This document shows positions 9,004 to 17,652 of a DNA stretch of 28,426 bases, piece by piece. The notes below the pieces were generated by a model. It saw only the letters and a list, made by a program, of their open reading frames with translations, had not been told where the DNA came from and searched no databases. The DNA is from an uncultured Treponema sp. (GTDB taxonomy: Bacteria > Spirochaetota > Spirochaetia > Treponematales > Treponemataceae). The stretch is taken from contig CALBXN010000189.1 in assembly GCA_937890485.1 (NCBI GenBank), forward strand, positions 1 to 28,426. Direction: 5' to 3'. The first letter of the stretch is position 1. Each line of letters begins with the position of its first letter. A program made the position numbers and the translations under genes.

Positions 9004-10212
9004 TTATTTTTCTAGTATTTTAATAAAATTATCTGCTAAAACTTCATAAGTATGATTTTCTAACACATATTTATGTCCATTTTTACCCAAAGTTCTTTTT
9101 TCTTCATCTGATAAAGAATATAAACTTAATAATGATTCTTTTATTGCATCAGGAGTTGTAGCACAAGTTATACCACAGTTTGCATCTCTTGGTATATCAT
9201 TGCCAGCCTCAACAGCTTGAAGAATTGGTTTAGCTGAATACATATAATCGAATATTTTATTTGGTGAAATACCATATTTATACAATACGGAATCATTCCA
9301 AGTTAAAGCTATTATATCACATTTTTTTAAGAATGACTGCACCTGTTTTTTAGGTATAGCGTCAAAAAGTTTGATATTTTTTAAGTCATAATTATCAATT
9401 AATTTTTGCAAATTTTCTTTTTCAGGTCCTTTACCAACTAAAGCAAAAAATAATTCAAGATTGGTAGTTTCTACCATCTTTGCAACTTCTATTAAATTAT
9501 GTAAAGCATTAGCTATTCCAAAAGTACCACAATATCCAATTAATTTTTTATCCTTAGGAATTTGAGCTAAAAAATCTTCATTTAACGGTTCTGGATTTGA
9601 TACTTCTGGCAAATAAATACCATTTGGAACATGAAAAAACTTACCTTCTGCTAATCCATGATTTTTCATATGTTCTTCTGCACAAGGTAATATAGAAATA
9701 ACTTTATCAACATGTTTATATGCAAAATTTTCTGCCTTTTGCATTACCATTATGAATGGATGATATTTTGAATATCCACCTAATAATTGAGGGGAAAGGG
9801 GCCATAAATCATGAACTTCATATATAAATTGTGCTTTAGTTTTTTTTGCTAATTTATATGCTGGATAATTATCTAATGGATAAGTGGAAGAAGCAATTAC
9901 AGCATCTGGATTTGATTTCTTTAATTGAGGAATTAATTTGTATAATCCCAAAATATATTGAAACATACTTATAATTCTTTTAATTCCATTACCTTTATAC
10001 TCAACTGTGTTTATCCAAATATAATCAATTCCATCAATATTTTCAAAAAGAAATCTTTTGTCTATTTTCTTATTCTCAGTACGTATATGAGAATATGTAC
10101 CTGCAACAATTGTAACTTTATGACCATTTTTTATCCACTCTTGTGCTAGATAATAGGGTCTATATTCCATCCCCATCTTAGGTGAACCTGCATAATGATT
10201 AAAAATAACGAT
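9004..10212 (-). CDS. WbuB-like GT4 glycosyltransferase with a probable non-canonical start
   Basis: This GT-B glycosyltransferase of family GT4 has a Rossmann N-domain, VHDLWPLSPQ near residue 130, a C-domain beginning around LIGYCGTFG, and the donor-site region SPNKIFDYM followed by AKPI. It probably adds one sugar of the repeat unit on the cytoplasmic side. The first ATG is at 10174-10176 and gives MGMEYRPYYLA. The frame is open further upstream and reads IVIFNHYAGSPK before it, and NHYAGSP...GMEYRPYYLA is the N-terminal pattern I know for WbuB-like enzymes. No ATG, GTG or TTG occurs in that extension before the TAA at 10231-10233. AAGGA at 10220-10224 sits 7 bases before ATC (10212-10210), so I chose that codon. 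Starting at 10176 would cut off the first strand. A local sequence error is possible. Confidence 0.82.
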   Translation of the reverse strand: MVIFNHYAGSPKMGMEYRPYYLAQEWIKNGHKVTIVAGTYSHIRTENKKIDKRFLFENIDGIDYIWINTVEYKGNGIKRIISMFQYILGLYKLIPQLKKSNPDAVIASSTYPLDNYPAYKLAKKTKAQFIYEVHDLWPLSPQLLGGYSKYHPFIMVMQKAENFAYKHVDKVISILPCAEEHMKNHGLAEGKFFHVPNGIYLPEVSNPEPLNEDFLAQIPKDKKLIGYCGTFGIANALHNLIEVAKMVETTNLELFFALVGKGPEKENLQKLIDNYDLKNIKLFDAIPKKQVQSFLKKCDIIALTWNDSVLYKYGISPNKIFDYMYSAKPILQAVEAGNDIPRDANCGITCATTPDAIKESLLSLYSLSDEEKRTLGKNGHKYVLENHTYEVLADNFIKILEK

Positions 10213-10219
10213 GTGTCTA

Positions 10220-10224
10220 TCCTT
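10220..10224 (-). promoter_or_regulatory. Ribosome binding site that decides the WbuB-like start
   Basis: AAGGA on the minus strand lies between the stop of the 2-epimerase gene (10243-10245) and the glycosyltransferase. Its 7-base spacing to the codon ATC at 10212-10210 is ideal, whereas its distance to the first ATG (10176) is over 40 bases. This supports initiation at an unusual codon, or a base error in the original start codon. Confidence 0.5.
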
Positions 10225-10242
10225 ACAAATTTATATATTCTT

Positions 10243-11328
10243 TTAATGTAACAGTTCTTTAACAATAAGTTCTGCACAATGACCATCACCATACAACAAT
10301 GGCATTTCATTTGGAATCTTTATTGAACCTATAGTATCTACAATTTTTGTTGTATCAGCGCCTACTAAAGTATTCCAACCAGAATCAACTAGTTCAACCC
10401 ATTCTGTAGAATCTCGCATTGTTATACAAGGTTTTCCAAAGAAAAAGGCTTCTTTTTGAACCCCACCAGAATCAGTTAAAATACATTCACATTTTTCTTC
10501 ATATGCTATCATTTCAAAATATCCAATTGGATCAATTAATTTTACATGCGAACCAAATGATAAATCAAGATTTTTTAATATATTTCTTGTTCTAGGATGA
10601 ACAGGAAAAACAAAAGTCTTATCTGTACACTCATTTATTGCTTTTACTATTGATGTTAATCGTTCTGGATTATCAGTATTTTCTGCTCTGTGAATCGTCA
10701 ACAATATAAAATTCTTATTTTCAAGCTCAGACATTACTTTAGCAGTATTATTTTTTCTGTAAAATAATGAAGCTTCATACATAATATCACCTGTTAGATA
10801 CACACCTTTTTTATCAACAGAAGGTTTTCCTGTATTATTTGTAATACCTTCTTTACGAAGATTATCAATAGCTGTTTGAGTAGGGCACATAAGCCATGTT
10901 GATAAATGGTCAGTTAATCTTCTATTTTGTTCTTCTGGCATTGCCATCATATAAGAACGCAAACCTGCTTCTACATGTATTACAGGAATATGAAGCTTAC
11001 TTGCAGCTAAAGCCCCTGCTAATGTTGAATTTGTATCACCATACACAAGAAGAGCATCAGGTTTATGTTCCAATAATAATTCTTCAATTCCACTTAACAT
11101 CGCACCTGTCATTTTACCATGACTACCACTTCCCAAATGTAAATTATATTGAGGACGAGGAATTTGCATTTCTTCAAAAAATACATCACTCATATTTGCA
11201 TCATAATGCTGCCCAGTATGCACTAATATTTCATTTATTCCTAAACTAGGATTATCTTGTATATAACGACTTAAAACTGCTGCTTTTATAAATTGAGGTC
11301 TAGCACCTATAACAGTTAAAATATTCAT
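10243..11328 (-). CDS. wbpI: UDP-GlcNAc-type 2-epimerase, WecB/WbpI family
   Basis: This 361-residue non-hydrolysing 2-epimerase has GARPQFIKAA at 8-17, HTGQHYD at 37-43, VYGDTNST with Asp98, HVEAGLRS with Glu120, PEEQNRRLTDH at 131-141, TIHRAEN with His213 and DSGGVQKEA near 286-294. It inverts C2 of a UDP-GlcNAc derivative. The motif RDSTEWVEL near 305-313 (Trp-Val after Thr-Glu) resembles what I recall for WbpI-like enzymes more than the TERPE form of WecB. The wbpA, wbpB, wbpD and wbpE homologues in the same locus also favour UDP-GlcNAc(3NAc)A as substrate and UDP-ManNAc(3NAc)A as product. Plain UDP-ManNAc formation remains possible. The ATG is preceded by AGGAG six bases upstream. The enzyme is cytoplasmic. 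Confidence 0.85.
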   Translation of the reverse strand: MNILTVIGARPQFIKAAVLSRYIQDNPSLGINEILVHTGQHYDANMSDVFFEEMQIPRPQYNLHLGSGSHGKMTGAMLSGIEELLLEHKPDALLVYGDTNSTLAGALAASKLHIPVIHVEAGLRSYMMAMPEEQNRRLTDHLSTWLMCPTQTAIDNLRKEGITNNTGKPSVDKKGVYLTGDIMYEASLFYRKNNTAKVMSELENKNFILLTIHRAENTDNPERLTSIVKAINECTDKTFVFPVHPRTRNILKNLDLSFGSHVKLIDPIGYFEMIAYEEKCECILTDSGGVQKEAFFFGKPCITMRDSTEWVELVDSGWNTLVGADTTKIVDTIGSIKIPNEMPLLYGDGHCAELIVKELLH

Positions 11329-11352
11329 AAAAATCTCCTAATATAAAATTAT

Positions 11353-12444
11353 TTAAATTTTTTCTTCATAAACAGAAAATAATGTATTTTGTTCATTTTC
11401 CCATGAAAAATGATTAATAACAGCCTCTCTACCGTTTTTTCCCATCTGAAAGACTTCATCTGGATGATTTTTCATATACATAATTGCTTTAGAAATTTCG
11501 TCTATATTATAAGGATCTACACAAATACCACATTTGTAAGTATCTATTACTTCTTTCCACATTGGAATATCAGAAGCAATTATAGCCATTCCAGCTGACA
11601 TATATTCAAACATTTTATTAGGAGAAGAAACCATATGATTAGGAACTTTATGAAAAAGTATCAAACCAACAGTAGAATTTTTCAATTCTTGAAATAAATC
11701 ATCTTGATCTATACTACCCATTAATTTTATATTATTAAAATCTTTTAATATATCTCTTATTGATTCTTCAATAGGACCAAAAAACAGTATCTCCGTAGAT
11801 GTTATGTTACTAGAATGAGCCATTTCAAGTGCACCACGTATTTTTGTTATACCACCACTATAAACAAATTTCATTTTTTTCTCAAGAAAATTAACATTTC
11901 CAAAAGATTTAACAATTGAAAAATTTCTTAATAAATATACGTTTTTATTTACTTTTAAAAATCTATTTTTTATTTCATCTGTTACTGTTACTACTGCATA
12001 AAATTTTTTTGCAGCTTTTAATTCAATAAAGTTTACGATTGAAGAAATAATTTTTCTTGCAAAAGTAGGTATATATGGTTTAGATAAAACTTGTTTTGGT
12101 AAATTTTCATGTGAATCGTAAATTACTTTAATACCTTTCTTTGCAAATTTTTTTGCAATAAAAATCAACTCTGGGTCATGAAAATGGATAAAATCAATAT
12201 CTTTTTTACTTTGTAAAACTTTGTAAATCTTTTTAGGTAAAAATAAAAATCTTTTTATTCTACCAATTTTATTTGAAACACCTGTATCAATTATATTAAC
12301 ATTATTTTTTGTTTCATTACCTAAACCATCACAAACTATTAAATTAACATTGTGACCTTTTTCAGCCAAAGAAGTACATTCTTTTTTGAAAATTCTAGTA
12401 TCATATCTTTGATGTACTGATGTTATATGATAAATATTTGCCAT
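11353..12444 (-). CDS. GT4 glycosyltransferase (WbpH-like)
   Basis: This 363-residue GT-B enzyme has an N-terminal HITSVHQRYDTRIFKKE segment, which is characteristic of a GT4 subgroup common in O-antigen loci. FHDPELI is near 88-94, YDSHENLPKQ near 109-118, and a phosphate-binding YSGGITKIRG segment near 195-204. The donor-site block SPNKMFEYM at 274-282 contains the second Glu of the E-x7-E motif. It probably adds one sugar of the lipid-linked repeat unit at the cytoplasmic membrane face. Its ATG overlaps the stop of the Wzy-like gene by one base (TAATG), a sign of coupling. The resemblance to WbpH and the ManNAc3NAcA genes nearby make a uronic-acid donor plausible, but the sequence does not prove donor specificity. 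Confidence 0.9.
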   Translation of the reverse strand: MANIYHITSVHQRYDTRIFKKECTSLAEKGHNVNLIVCDGLGNETKNNVNIIDTGVSNKIGRIKRFLFLPKKIYKVLQSKKDIDFIHFHDPELIFIAKKFAKKGIKVIYDSHENLPKQVLSKPYIPTFARKIISSIVNFIELKAAKKFYAVVTVTDEIKNRFLKVNKNVYLLRNFSIVKSFGNVNFLEKKMKFVYSGGITKIRGALEMAHSSNITSTEILFFGPIEESIRDILKDFNNIKLMGSIDQDDLFQELKNSTVGLILFHKVPNHMVSSPNKMFEYMSAGMAIIASDIPMWKEVIDTYKCGICVDPYNIDEISKAIMYMKNHPDEVFQMGKNGREAVINHFSWENEQNTLFSVYEEKI

Positions 12445-13736
12445 TATTTTACCTCATTTTTTCTTAAACAGTATAAAAAAATATATATCAAAAAAAGTCC
12501 ATGTGTTAATAAAGAAGTCATTAAAGCTGAATTTAATAATATCATAGATATATAAAATGCAATAACTAAACAAAGTCTATTATCAATTTTTTTTGATAAT
12601 TTATCTAGTATATAAAAACAAAATGTTAGTATTAATGGCATAAAAATTATACCACTAATACCAAAATTGGTAACTGCATCTGCCAATAAACCACTATTAG
12701 CACTCATTTCAGGTCTATTATAATATATATCTCCAATCATATATGCAATATTAGGATATGGACTTTGTAATCCAAATCTTCTTAAAAATCCTTGTCTGAA
12801 AAAATCAGGTACATGTGTTGTAAAGAAATCAACATAATTGTCTGCTAATAAAATAGGGGTAAATAACATTCTTCTAATAAAAACGTTAGGTATAAAAATA
12901 CTATCAAAAATCTTATGTAATAAAATAGAAATTAACAAAATAAATAAAAAACATAGTGACAAAAATTTATTTAACTTTGTAAAATTATTTTTAGGAATTA
13001 TAGATAATATTAGAATTATACCAAGTAAAAAAATTGTAACTTTAGCACCATCAATACCAAAAGAAAGTATTTGACAAATTATACATAAAAATACAAAGAA
13101 ATATCTTTTATTAATCAAAAAGTAAGAAGCTAGAATAGAAATAACAACTTTACTCCATGTAAATAAATATCTTAATAATTTAGGCATAGAATAACTTTTA
13201 GAATCTGCTCTCAATTCATAAACTTTATAAATGTCAAAATTTATTCTAAATCCAGTATATACATATGAAATATATATGATTCCTAAAAAAAACAAAATAA
13301 AAATTATGATTAAATTTTTATTATTTAAATAAAAATTCTTCTTAAAAAGTTTTACATTAGATGTAGATAAACAAAATAATTCATTAAAAAATAATAAACT
13401 TGACCAATAAAAAATATATAGAATAAAAGTAAAAAGAGTTATTGCATTATATTTCATCATCGAAAGACATGGAAGAAATGAAGTTAAATATAAAATAAAA
13501 ATAATTTCATAAGAGAGGAATGATTTACAATTTTTGTAATATTTATAATAAATAGGTAAGGAAATAAAAAAAACTATCCATGTGAATATAGAAGTAGAAA
13601 AAGAATAAAAATTCTGAAACTTCTGATATCCTCCGATTGTTGATACAATCTTATCATAAATATAATCAAGAGAGATTTTTGCTAGAAATAAAATTATTGT
13701 ATATCCAATAAATTTATATATTTCTTTTTTTTTCAT
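12444..13736 (-). CDS. wzy: Probable O-antigen/polysaccharide polymerase (Wzy-like)
   Basis: This polytopic membrane protein of about 430 residues has ten or more hydrophobic segments and a large periplasmic-type loop after the middle. That loop contains the PNVFIRRMLFTPILLADNY and RQGFLRRFGLQSPYPN stretches, then MIGDIYYNR and SANSGLLADAVTNFG. This organisation (Arg-rich loop, then G-x-x-x-D-A near the C-terminal helices) is typical of oligosaccharide repeat-unit polymerases, which join repeat units at the periplasmic face. Wzy proteins share little sequence, so the call rests on topology and on the adjacent flippase. I start at ATG 13736 (MKKKEIYKF), just before the first membrane helix. 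An in-frame ATG at 13811 would add 25 polar residues but has no visible ribosome binding site. The base composition is extremely AT-rich. Confidence 0.78.
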   Translation of the reverse strand: MKKKEIYKFIGYTIILFLAKISLDYIYDKIVSTIGGYQKFQNFYSFSTSIFTWIVFFISLPIYYKYYKNCKSFLSYEIIFILYLTSFLPCLSMMKYNAITLFTFILYIFYWSSLLFFNELFCLSTSNVKLFKKNFYLNNKNLIIIFILFFLGIIYISYVYTGFRINFDIYKVYELRADSKSYSMPKLLRYLFTWSKVVISILASYFLINKRYFFVFLCIICQILSFGIDGAKVTIFLLGIILILSIIPKNNFTKLNKFLSLCFLFILLISILLHKIFDSIFIPNVFIRRMLFTPILLADNYVDFFTTHVPDFFRQGFLRRFGLQSPYPNIAYMIGDIYYNRPEMSANSGLLADAVTNFGISGIIFMPLILTFCFYILDKLSKKIDNRLCLVIAFYISMILLNSALMTSLLTHGLFLIYIFLYCLRKNEVK

Positions 13737-13856
13737 TTTTTTATTATTAACCTTAAAATTAAAAAAGCAAATATATTTATAATTTAAATTGTTATATAAC
13801 ATATAATTCATTTATTCTAATAGGTTATATAACAAACAAATTATTAATGAAAAAAA

Positions 13857-15149
13857 CTATTTCTTTTTATAATTTTTTATAAAAGAAATGATTACTAATG
13901 CTGACATTAGAGAGTAAACTAAAATGTTCACAAAAGCAATACCTAAAATTCCAAACTTATTTACAACTAATAAGTCTAAAATTATTTGTGTAATAACACC
14001 AATTACAGCAGAAACTAAATTTATTTTTATTTTTCCAACTGATGCTAAAATGTTTGCCGTTGGAAATCTTAAAGCCGAATTAATAAATGATGAAATCGTT
14101 AAAATTTGCATAACTTTTGTTGCTGATAAATAAGTATCACCATAAAGAATTTTTATAAAAATATTTGCAAAAATAAATAAGATAACGGAAATTACTCCAA
14201 TTGAAACAATTGATACAAGACAAACTTTTTTCCAGTTATTCCAAACCCAATTAAAATTTCCATTTTTTTCATTTTTTGTAAAATAGGGACCTACAAAAAT
14301 ACCAATTGCTGAAGAAAAAATTGATAAACATGCAGGTAGAACATATGCAACTTTATATTCGGCAACAAGATTTGCATTTTTTAAAAAATTCCCAAGTATA
14401 AATACATCATTAAGCATAAATATGGCCCAGAGACCATTTGTTATCATATATTGAAATGAATATGAATTTATTTCTTTTTTCTCTAAATTTATTTCTTTTA
14501 ACTTAGAAAATTCTGTTTTTTCCATTGAAAAGTTCTTTTTAATAGAAAAAATATACAAAAAAAGCATAAATAACAATTGTGCAAAAAATGGAAAATAAAC
14601 AGCTCCTCTTAAAGAGTCAAATTTCGCACCTAATATTCTAAAAAATACTACAATGAAAGATAATAAAAAAGAATGTAATGCATAATTATTGTTATCAAAT
14701 GTAGCTCGTTCTAAGTTTAAACAACAATCAATTATATACCTAATTGGTAATAATAAAATAACAACTTCAAAAATCAAGGAATTTCCAGAAAATTCTCTAG
14801 GACGAGGAACAAAAAAAACAAAAATTGATGCCAATACAATTAATAAAAAATTAAATAAGGAACCTACATTTATAGAATAATTAAATACTTTAAGTTTTTC
14901 TATCTTAGATTCTTTTATGACAACATATCTTAGAATTGAATTTGCTAAACCAAGTCCTACAAAAATATAAAAATAGCTATAAATATTTTCAAAATAGGAC
15001 AATTGACCATACTGTTCTTTTGTTAATAATCTAACAACAAATATAGATGCAAAAAAAGCAACAAATTTTGAACTTAATGTCCCCAAAAGAATAGAGAATG
15101 CCCCTTTGTTTTTTAATTTATTAAGTATTTCAAGTATTTTATTTTTCAT
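13857..15149 (-). CDS. wzx: Polysaccharide flippase, Wzx family
   Basis: This 430-residue membrane protein has about twelve transmembrane segments and the N-terminal pattern of the polysaccharide-biosynthesis (MOP/MATE-like) superfamily. A short basic amphipathic start is followed by LLGTLSSKFVAFFASIFVVR and LLTKEQYGQLS. It would flip the undecaprenyl-linked repeat unit from the cytoplasmic to the periplasmic face for the polymerase. Its ATG overlaps the stop of the acyltransferase gene upstream (ATGA arrangement), and the Wzy-like gene follows after about 46 bp to its longest possible start. Length is normal and no key segment is missing. Donor-chain specificity cannot be inferred. Like its neighbours on both sides it is markedly AT-rich. 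Confidence 0.92.
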   Translation of the reverse strand: MKNKILEILNKLKNKGAFSILLGTLSSKFVAFFASIFVVRLLTKEQYGQLSYFENIYSYFYIFVGLGLANSILRYVVIKESKIEKLKVFNYSINVGSLFNFLLIVLASIFVFFVPRPREFSGNSLIFEVVILLLPIRYIIDCCLNLERATFDNNNYALHSFLLSFIVVFFRILGAKFDSLRGAVYFPFFAQLLFMLFLYIFSIKKNFSMEKTEFSKLKEINLEKKEINSYSFQYMITNGLWAIFMLNDVFILGNFLKNANLVAEYKVAYVLPACLSIFSSAIGIFVGPYFTKNEKNGNFNWVWNNWKKVCLVSIVSIGVISVILFIFANIFIKILYGDTYLSATKVMQILTISSFINSALRFPTANILASVGKIKINLVSAVIGVITQIILDLLVVNKFGILGIAFVNILVYSLMSALVIISFIKNYKKK

Positions 15150-16270
15150 AAACTATTTACTTCTTCACGAATAATTTTGTGTTTTATTTTTATCCATAAA
15201 TTATCCACAAATTTGTTAATTTTTGAAATAAAAAATTTGTCACTTAAGTAACCTAAAAAAGTCGAAATCATAAAAATTGCAAAAATACTTGCTAATAAAT
15301 AAACAATAAAAAAATTACTTTTATAAAAAGATTTTATATTAAAAATAACTGACCATAAATAAGTCTGAAATATTGAACCATGTAATAAATAAACATCCAA
15401 AGATTTAGATGCTAAGAAATTTATTGTTTTACTATTTTTTATTTTTAACGAATTAAATATCATAAATAAAAGAAAACCTATTATAGGAACAAAAATAGTT
15501 CGTAGAAAATAATTCGACATTTTTGCCAAGGTTACATTATTTTCTAAATTTGCAGTAAAAATAATTTTTGAAAGAATTATAGCTACAAAATAACACACAA
15601 AAAACAAAAGAATTAAAAAATATTTTTTAAATTTTTTCTTTGAGAAAAAAAACTTAAAAAATGCACCACAAGAATAAAAAAACAAAGTTTCATATAAATA
15701 ATAATAATTTACAGAAAAATAATAACCCAAACCATACCAAAAAAAATTTGCAATAAATAAAAAAATCAAAAAACCTTTTATAGATAATTTTCTAAGAAAT
15801 TTATTAATCACTGGTAAAAAAATTACTAAAATAATATAATTTGTACAAAACCAATGCATTCCAGACGAAAATGGTATCAACATATTTTTTTGTAAATACG
15901 TTTTCCAATTAAAACTTAAAGTTTTACCATAAATTCCAAAAAAATATTGAGAAAAAATAAATAAAATATTCAGAAGTATACAGTAATAAGCAGTTTTTAT
16001 AATTACTTTTTTTGCTGAACTACTATCTTTTTCTATCAAAAAATATCCAGTAATCATAAAAAACAACATAACACCTATACGACCAGCAGGGAAAAATATT
16101 AAAGATGTTATTTTATTAAATATTGTTCCAGAACTATAAATTAAATAGTTTGGTTTTATTAGCCCATTGGTTATCATATGATAACCAACTATAAGCAACA
16201 TAGAAATTATTCTTAATATTTCTATGTTGCTATTTCTTTCGAACTTATTTTCTTTTAATGAAAAATTCAT
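15146..16270 (-). CDS. Acyltransferase-3 family membrane O-acyltransferase
   Basis: This 374-residue protein has about ten hydrophobic segments. The N-terminal motif is the AT3 signature, with Arg20 in NIEILRIISMLLIV and His31 in GYHM. This family (OafA, WecH, NodX-like) transfers acetyl or other acyl groups to surface carbohydrates from the cytoplasmic membrane. There is no C-terminal SGNH domain: the protein ends soon after the last helix with a basic tail. It lies immediately before wzx, so it most likely O-acetylates the lipid-linked repeat unit. That gives the locus a second, independent acyl-transfer system besides the MBOAT/SGNH pair. The ribosome binding site is weak (GGATAA upstream of the ATG). 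Confidence 0.87.
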   Translation of the reverse strand: MNFSLKENKFERNSNIEILRIISMLLIVGYHMITNGLIKPNYLIYSSGTIFNKITSLIFFPAGRIGVMLFFMITGYFLIEKDSSSAKKVIIKTAYYCILLNILFIFSQYFFGIYGKTLSFNWKTYLQKNMLIPFSSGMHWFCTNYIILVIFLPVINKFLRKLSIKGFLIFLFIANFFWYGLGYYFSVNYYYLYETLFFYSCGAFFKFFFSKKKFKKYFLILLFFVCYFVAIILSKIIFTANLENNVTLAKMSNYFLRTIFVPIIGFLLFMIFNSLKIKNSKTINFLASKSLDVYLLHGSIFQTYLWSVIFNIKSFYKSNFFIVYLLASIFAIFMISTFLGYLSDKFFISKINKFVDNLWIKIKHKIIREEVNSL

Positions 16271-16312
16271 ATTACGTATTATTATCCATTTAAGAATAGT
16301 ATAAGTTATATT

Positions 16313-17641
16313 TTACAATCTCCAGAATTTCATGCCTGATGCAACAAGTTCATCATATCTGTACAAACTTTTTACATCAATCAAAACTTTTTCTCCGTCA
16401 GGAAGATTATCTTTAAATAATTCTTTTAATTGCATTGTGCTCATAGAGCGGAACTCATTATGTCCTACAGCAACAATAACACAGTCTGCTTTTGGAAGAT
16501 TATTAAATTCAACCAAATCAACACCATATTCATGTTTTGCAATTTCCTTATCTGCCCAATCATCAGCAACGATAGGATTTATATCGTATTCTTTTAATCT
16601 ATTAATAATATCAACAACTTTACTATTTCTTGTATCAGGACAATTTTCTTTGAAAGTAATTCCCAAAATAAGAACTGTGGCTTTTTTAGGAGCCATTCCA
16701 GCTTCAATCATTTGTTTAATTGCAGCATCAGCAACAAAGGCTCCCATACTATCATTTACTTTGCGTCCATTCAAAATAATTTGACTATGATATCCTAATT
16801 TCTCAGCTGCATTTGTAAGATAGTATGGATCAACACCAATACAGTGCCCTCCAACAAGACCAGGTTTAAATCCAAGTGCATTCCACTTTGTATTCATACC
16901 TGCAATAACTTCATCTGTATCAATTCCCATTTTATCACAAATCATTGCAACTTCATTTACAAAAGCAATGTTTATATCTCTTTGACTATTTTCAACTACT
17001 TTTACTGCTTCTGCTGTTTTAATTGTTGAAACAGGGAAAGTTCCAGCTTTAATTACAATATCATAAACTTTTTTTACTTCTCTACAAGTTTCTTCATCCA
17101 TGCCAGATACAATCTTTTTAATTGTAGTTAATGTATGAACTCTGTCACCTGGATTAATTCTTTCTGGAGAATATGCAATTTTCCAATCTTTACCACATTT
17201 TAATCCAGATTCTTTTTCAATAATAGGGACACAAACATCTTCTGTTACTCCTGGATAAACTGTTGATTCAAATACTACAATTGTTCCAGCAGTTAAATTT
17301 TGACCTACTAATTTAGAAGCACCTTCAACAGGTCGTAAATCAGGTGTATTATCAGGATTTACTGGGGTAGGGACAGCAACTACTATAAAACGTGCTTCTT
17401 TTAATTTTTTAGGGTCAGCAGTAAATTCAACTTTAGTATTTTTTATTGCTTCGCCAACTTCATTGGTAGAGTCAATCCCATTCTTATATTCTTCAACTCT
17501 TTTTTCATTAATATCAAAACCAATAACAGGAATGTGTTTTGAAAATTCAACGGCAATTGGCATTCCCACATACCCTAAACCAACAAGAGCTAATTTTTCT
17601 TTTCCAGAAATTAAACCTTCATAAATATTATTAAAATTCAT
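16313..17641 (-). CDS. wbpA: UDP-N-acetyl-D-glucosamine 6-dehydrogenase (WbpA/TviB type)
   Basis: This 442-residue cytoplasmic NAD-dependent dehydrogenase of the UDP-Glc/GDP-Man family oxidises C6 of the UDP-sugar to a carboxylate in two steps. It has a Rossmann motif GLGYVGMP at 21-28, VPTPVN near 90-95, FESTVYPG at 124-131, SPERINPGDR near 158-167 and the thioester-forming Cys267 in GGHCIGVDPYYL. The UDP-binding C-domain includes GITFKENCPDTRNSK. The sequence is closer to TviB/WbpA than to hexose-6-dehydrogenases, and the adjacent wbpB, wbpD and wbpE homologues make UDP-GlcNAc the likely substrate, giving UDP-GlcNAcA. AGGAG is properly placed before the ATG. Its G+C content is visibly higher than that of the following wzy-wzx-acyltransferase block. 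Confidence 0.92.
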   Translation of the reverse strand: MNFNNIYEGLISGKEKLALVGLGYVGMPIAVEFSKHIPVIGFDINEKRVEEYKNGIDSTNEVGEAIKNTKVEFTADPKKLKEARFIVVAVPTPVNPDNTPDLRPVEGASKLVGQNLTAGTIVVFESTVYPGVTEDVCVPIIEKESGLKCGKDWKIAYSPERINPGDRVHTLTTIKKIVSGMDEETCREVKKVYDIVIKAGTFPVSTIKTAEAVKVVENSQRDINIAFVNEVAMICDKMGIDTDEVIAGMNTKWNALGFKPGLVGGHCIGVDPYYLTNAAEKLGYHSQIILNGRKVNDSMGAFVADAAIKQMIEAGMAPKKATVLILGITFKENCPDTRNSKVVDIINRLKEYDINPIVADDWADKEIAKHEYGVDLVEFNNLPKADCVIVAVGHNEFRSMSTMQLKELFKDNLPDGEKVLIDVKSLYRYDELVASGMKFWRL

Positions 17642-17652
17642 TTTAATATCTC

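Noticed and set aside
10896..11249. 117-codon open frame on the plus strand opposite the 2-epimerase gene
   Set aside because: It mirrors conserved epimerase motifs on the other strand. Its His/Tyr/Leu-rich composition is what reversed coding sequence would give.
10896..16270. Possible CRISPR-like or tandem repeats in the AT-rich core
   Set aside because: Runs of A and T recur because of base composition. No evenly spaced repeat unit was found.
16332..16784. 150-codon open frame on the plus strand opposite wbpA
   Set aside because: It lies wholly antisense to a well-conserved dehydrogenase, has no ribosome binding site and shows no recognisable motif.
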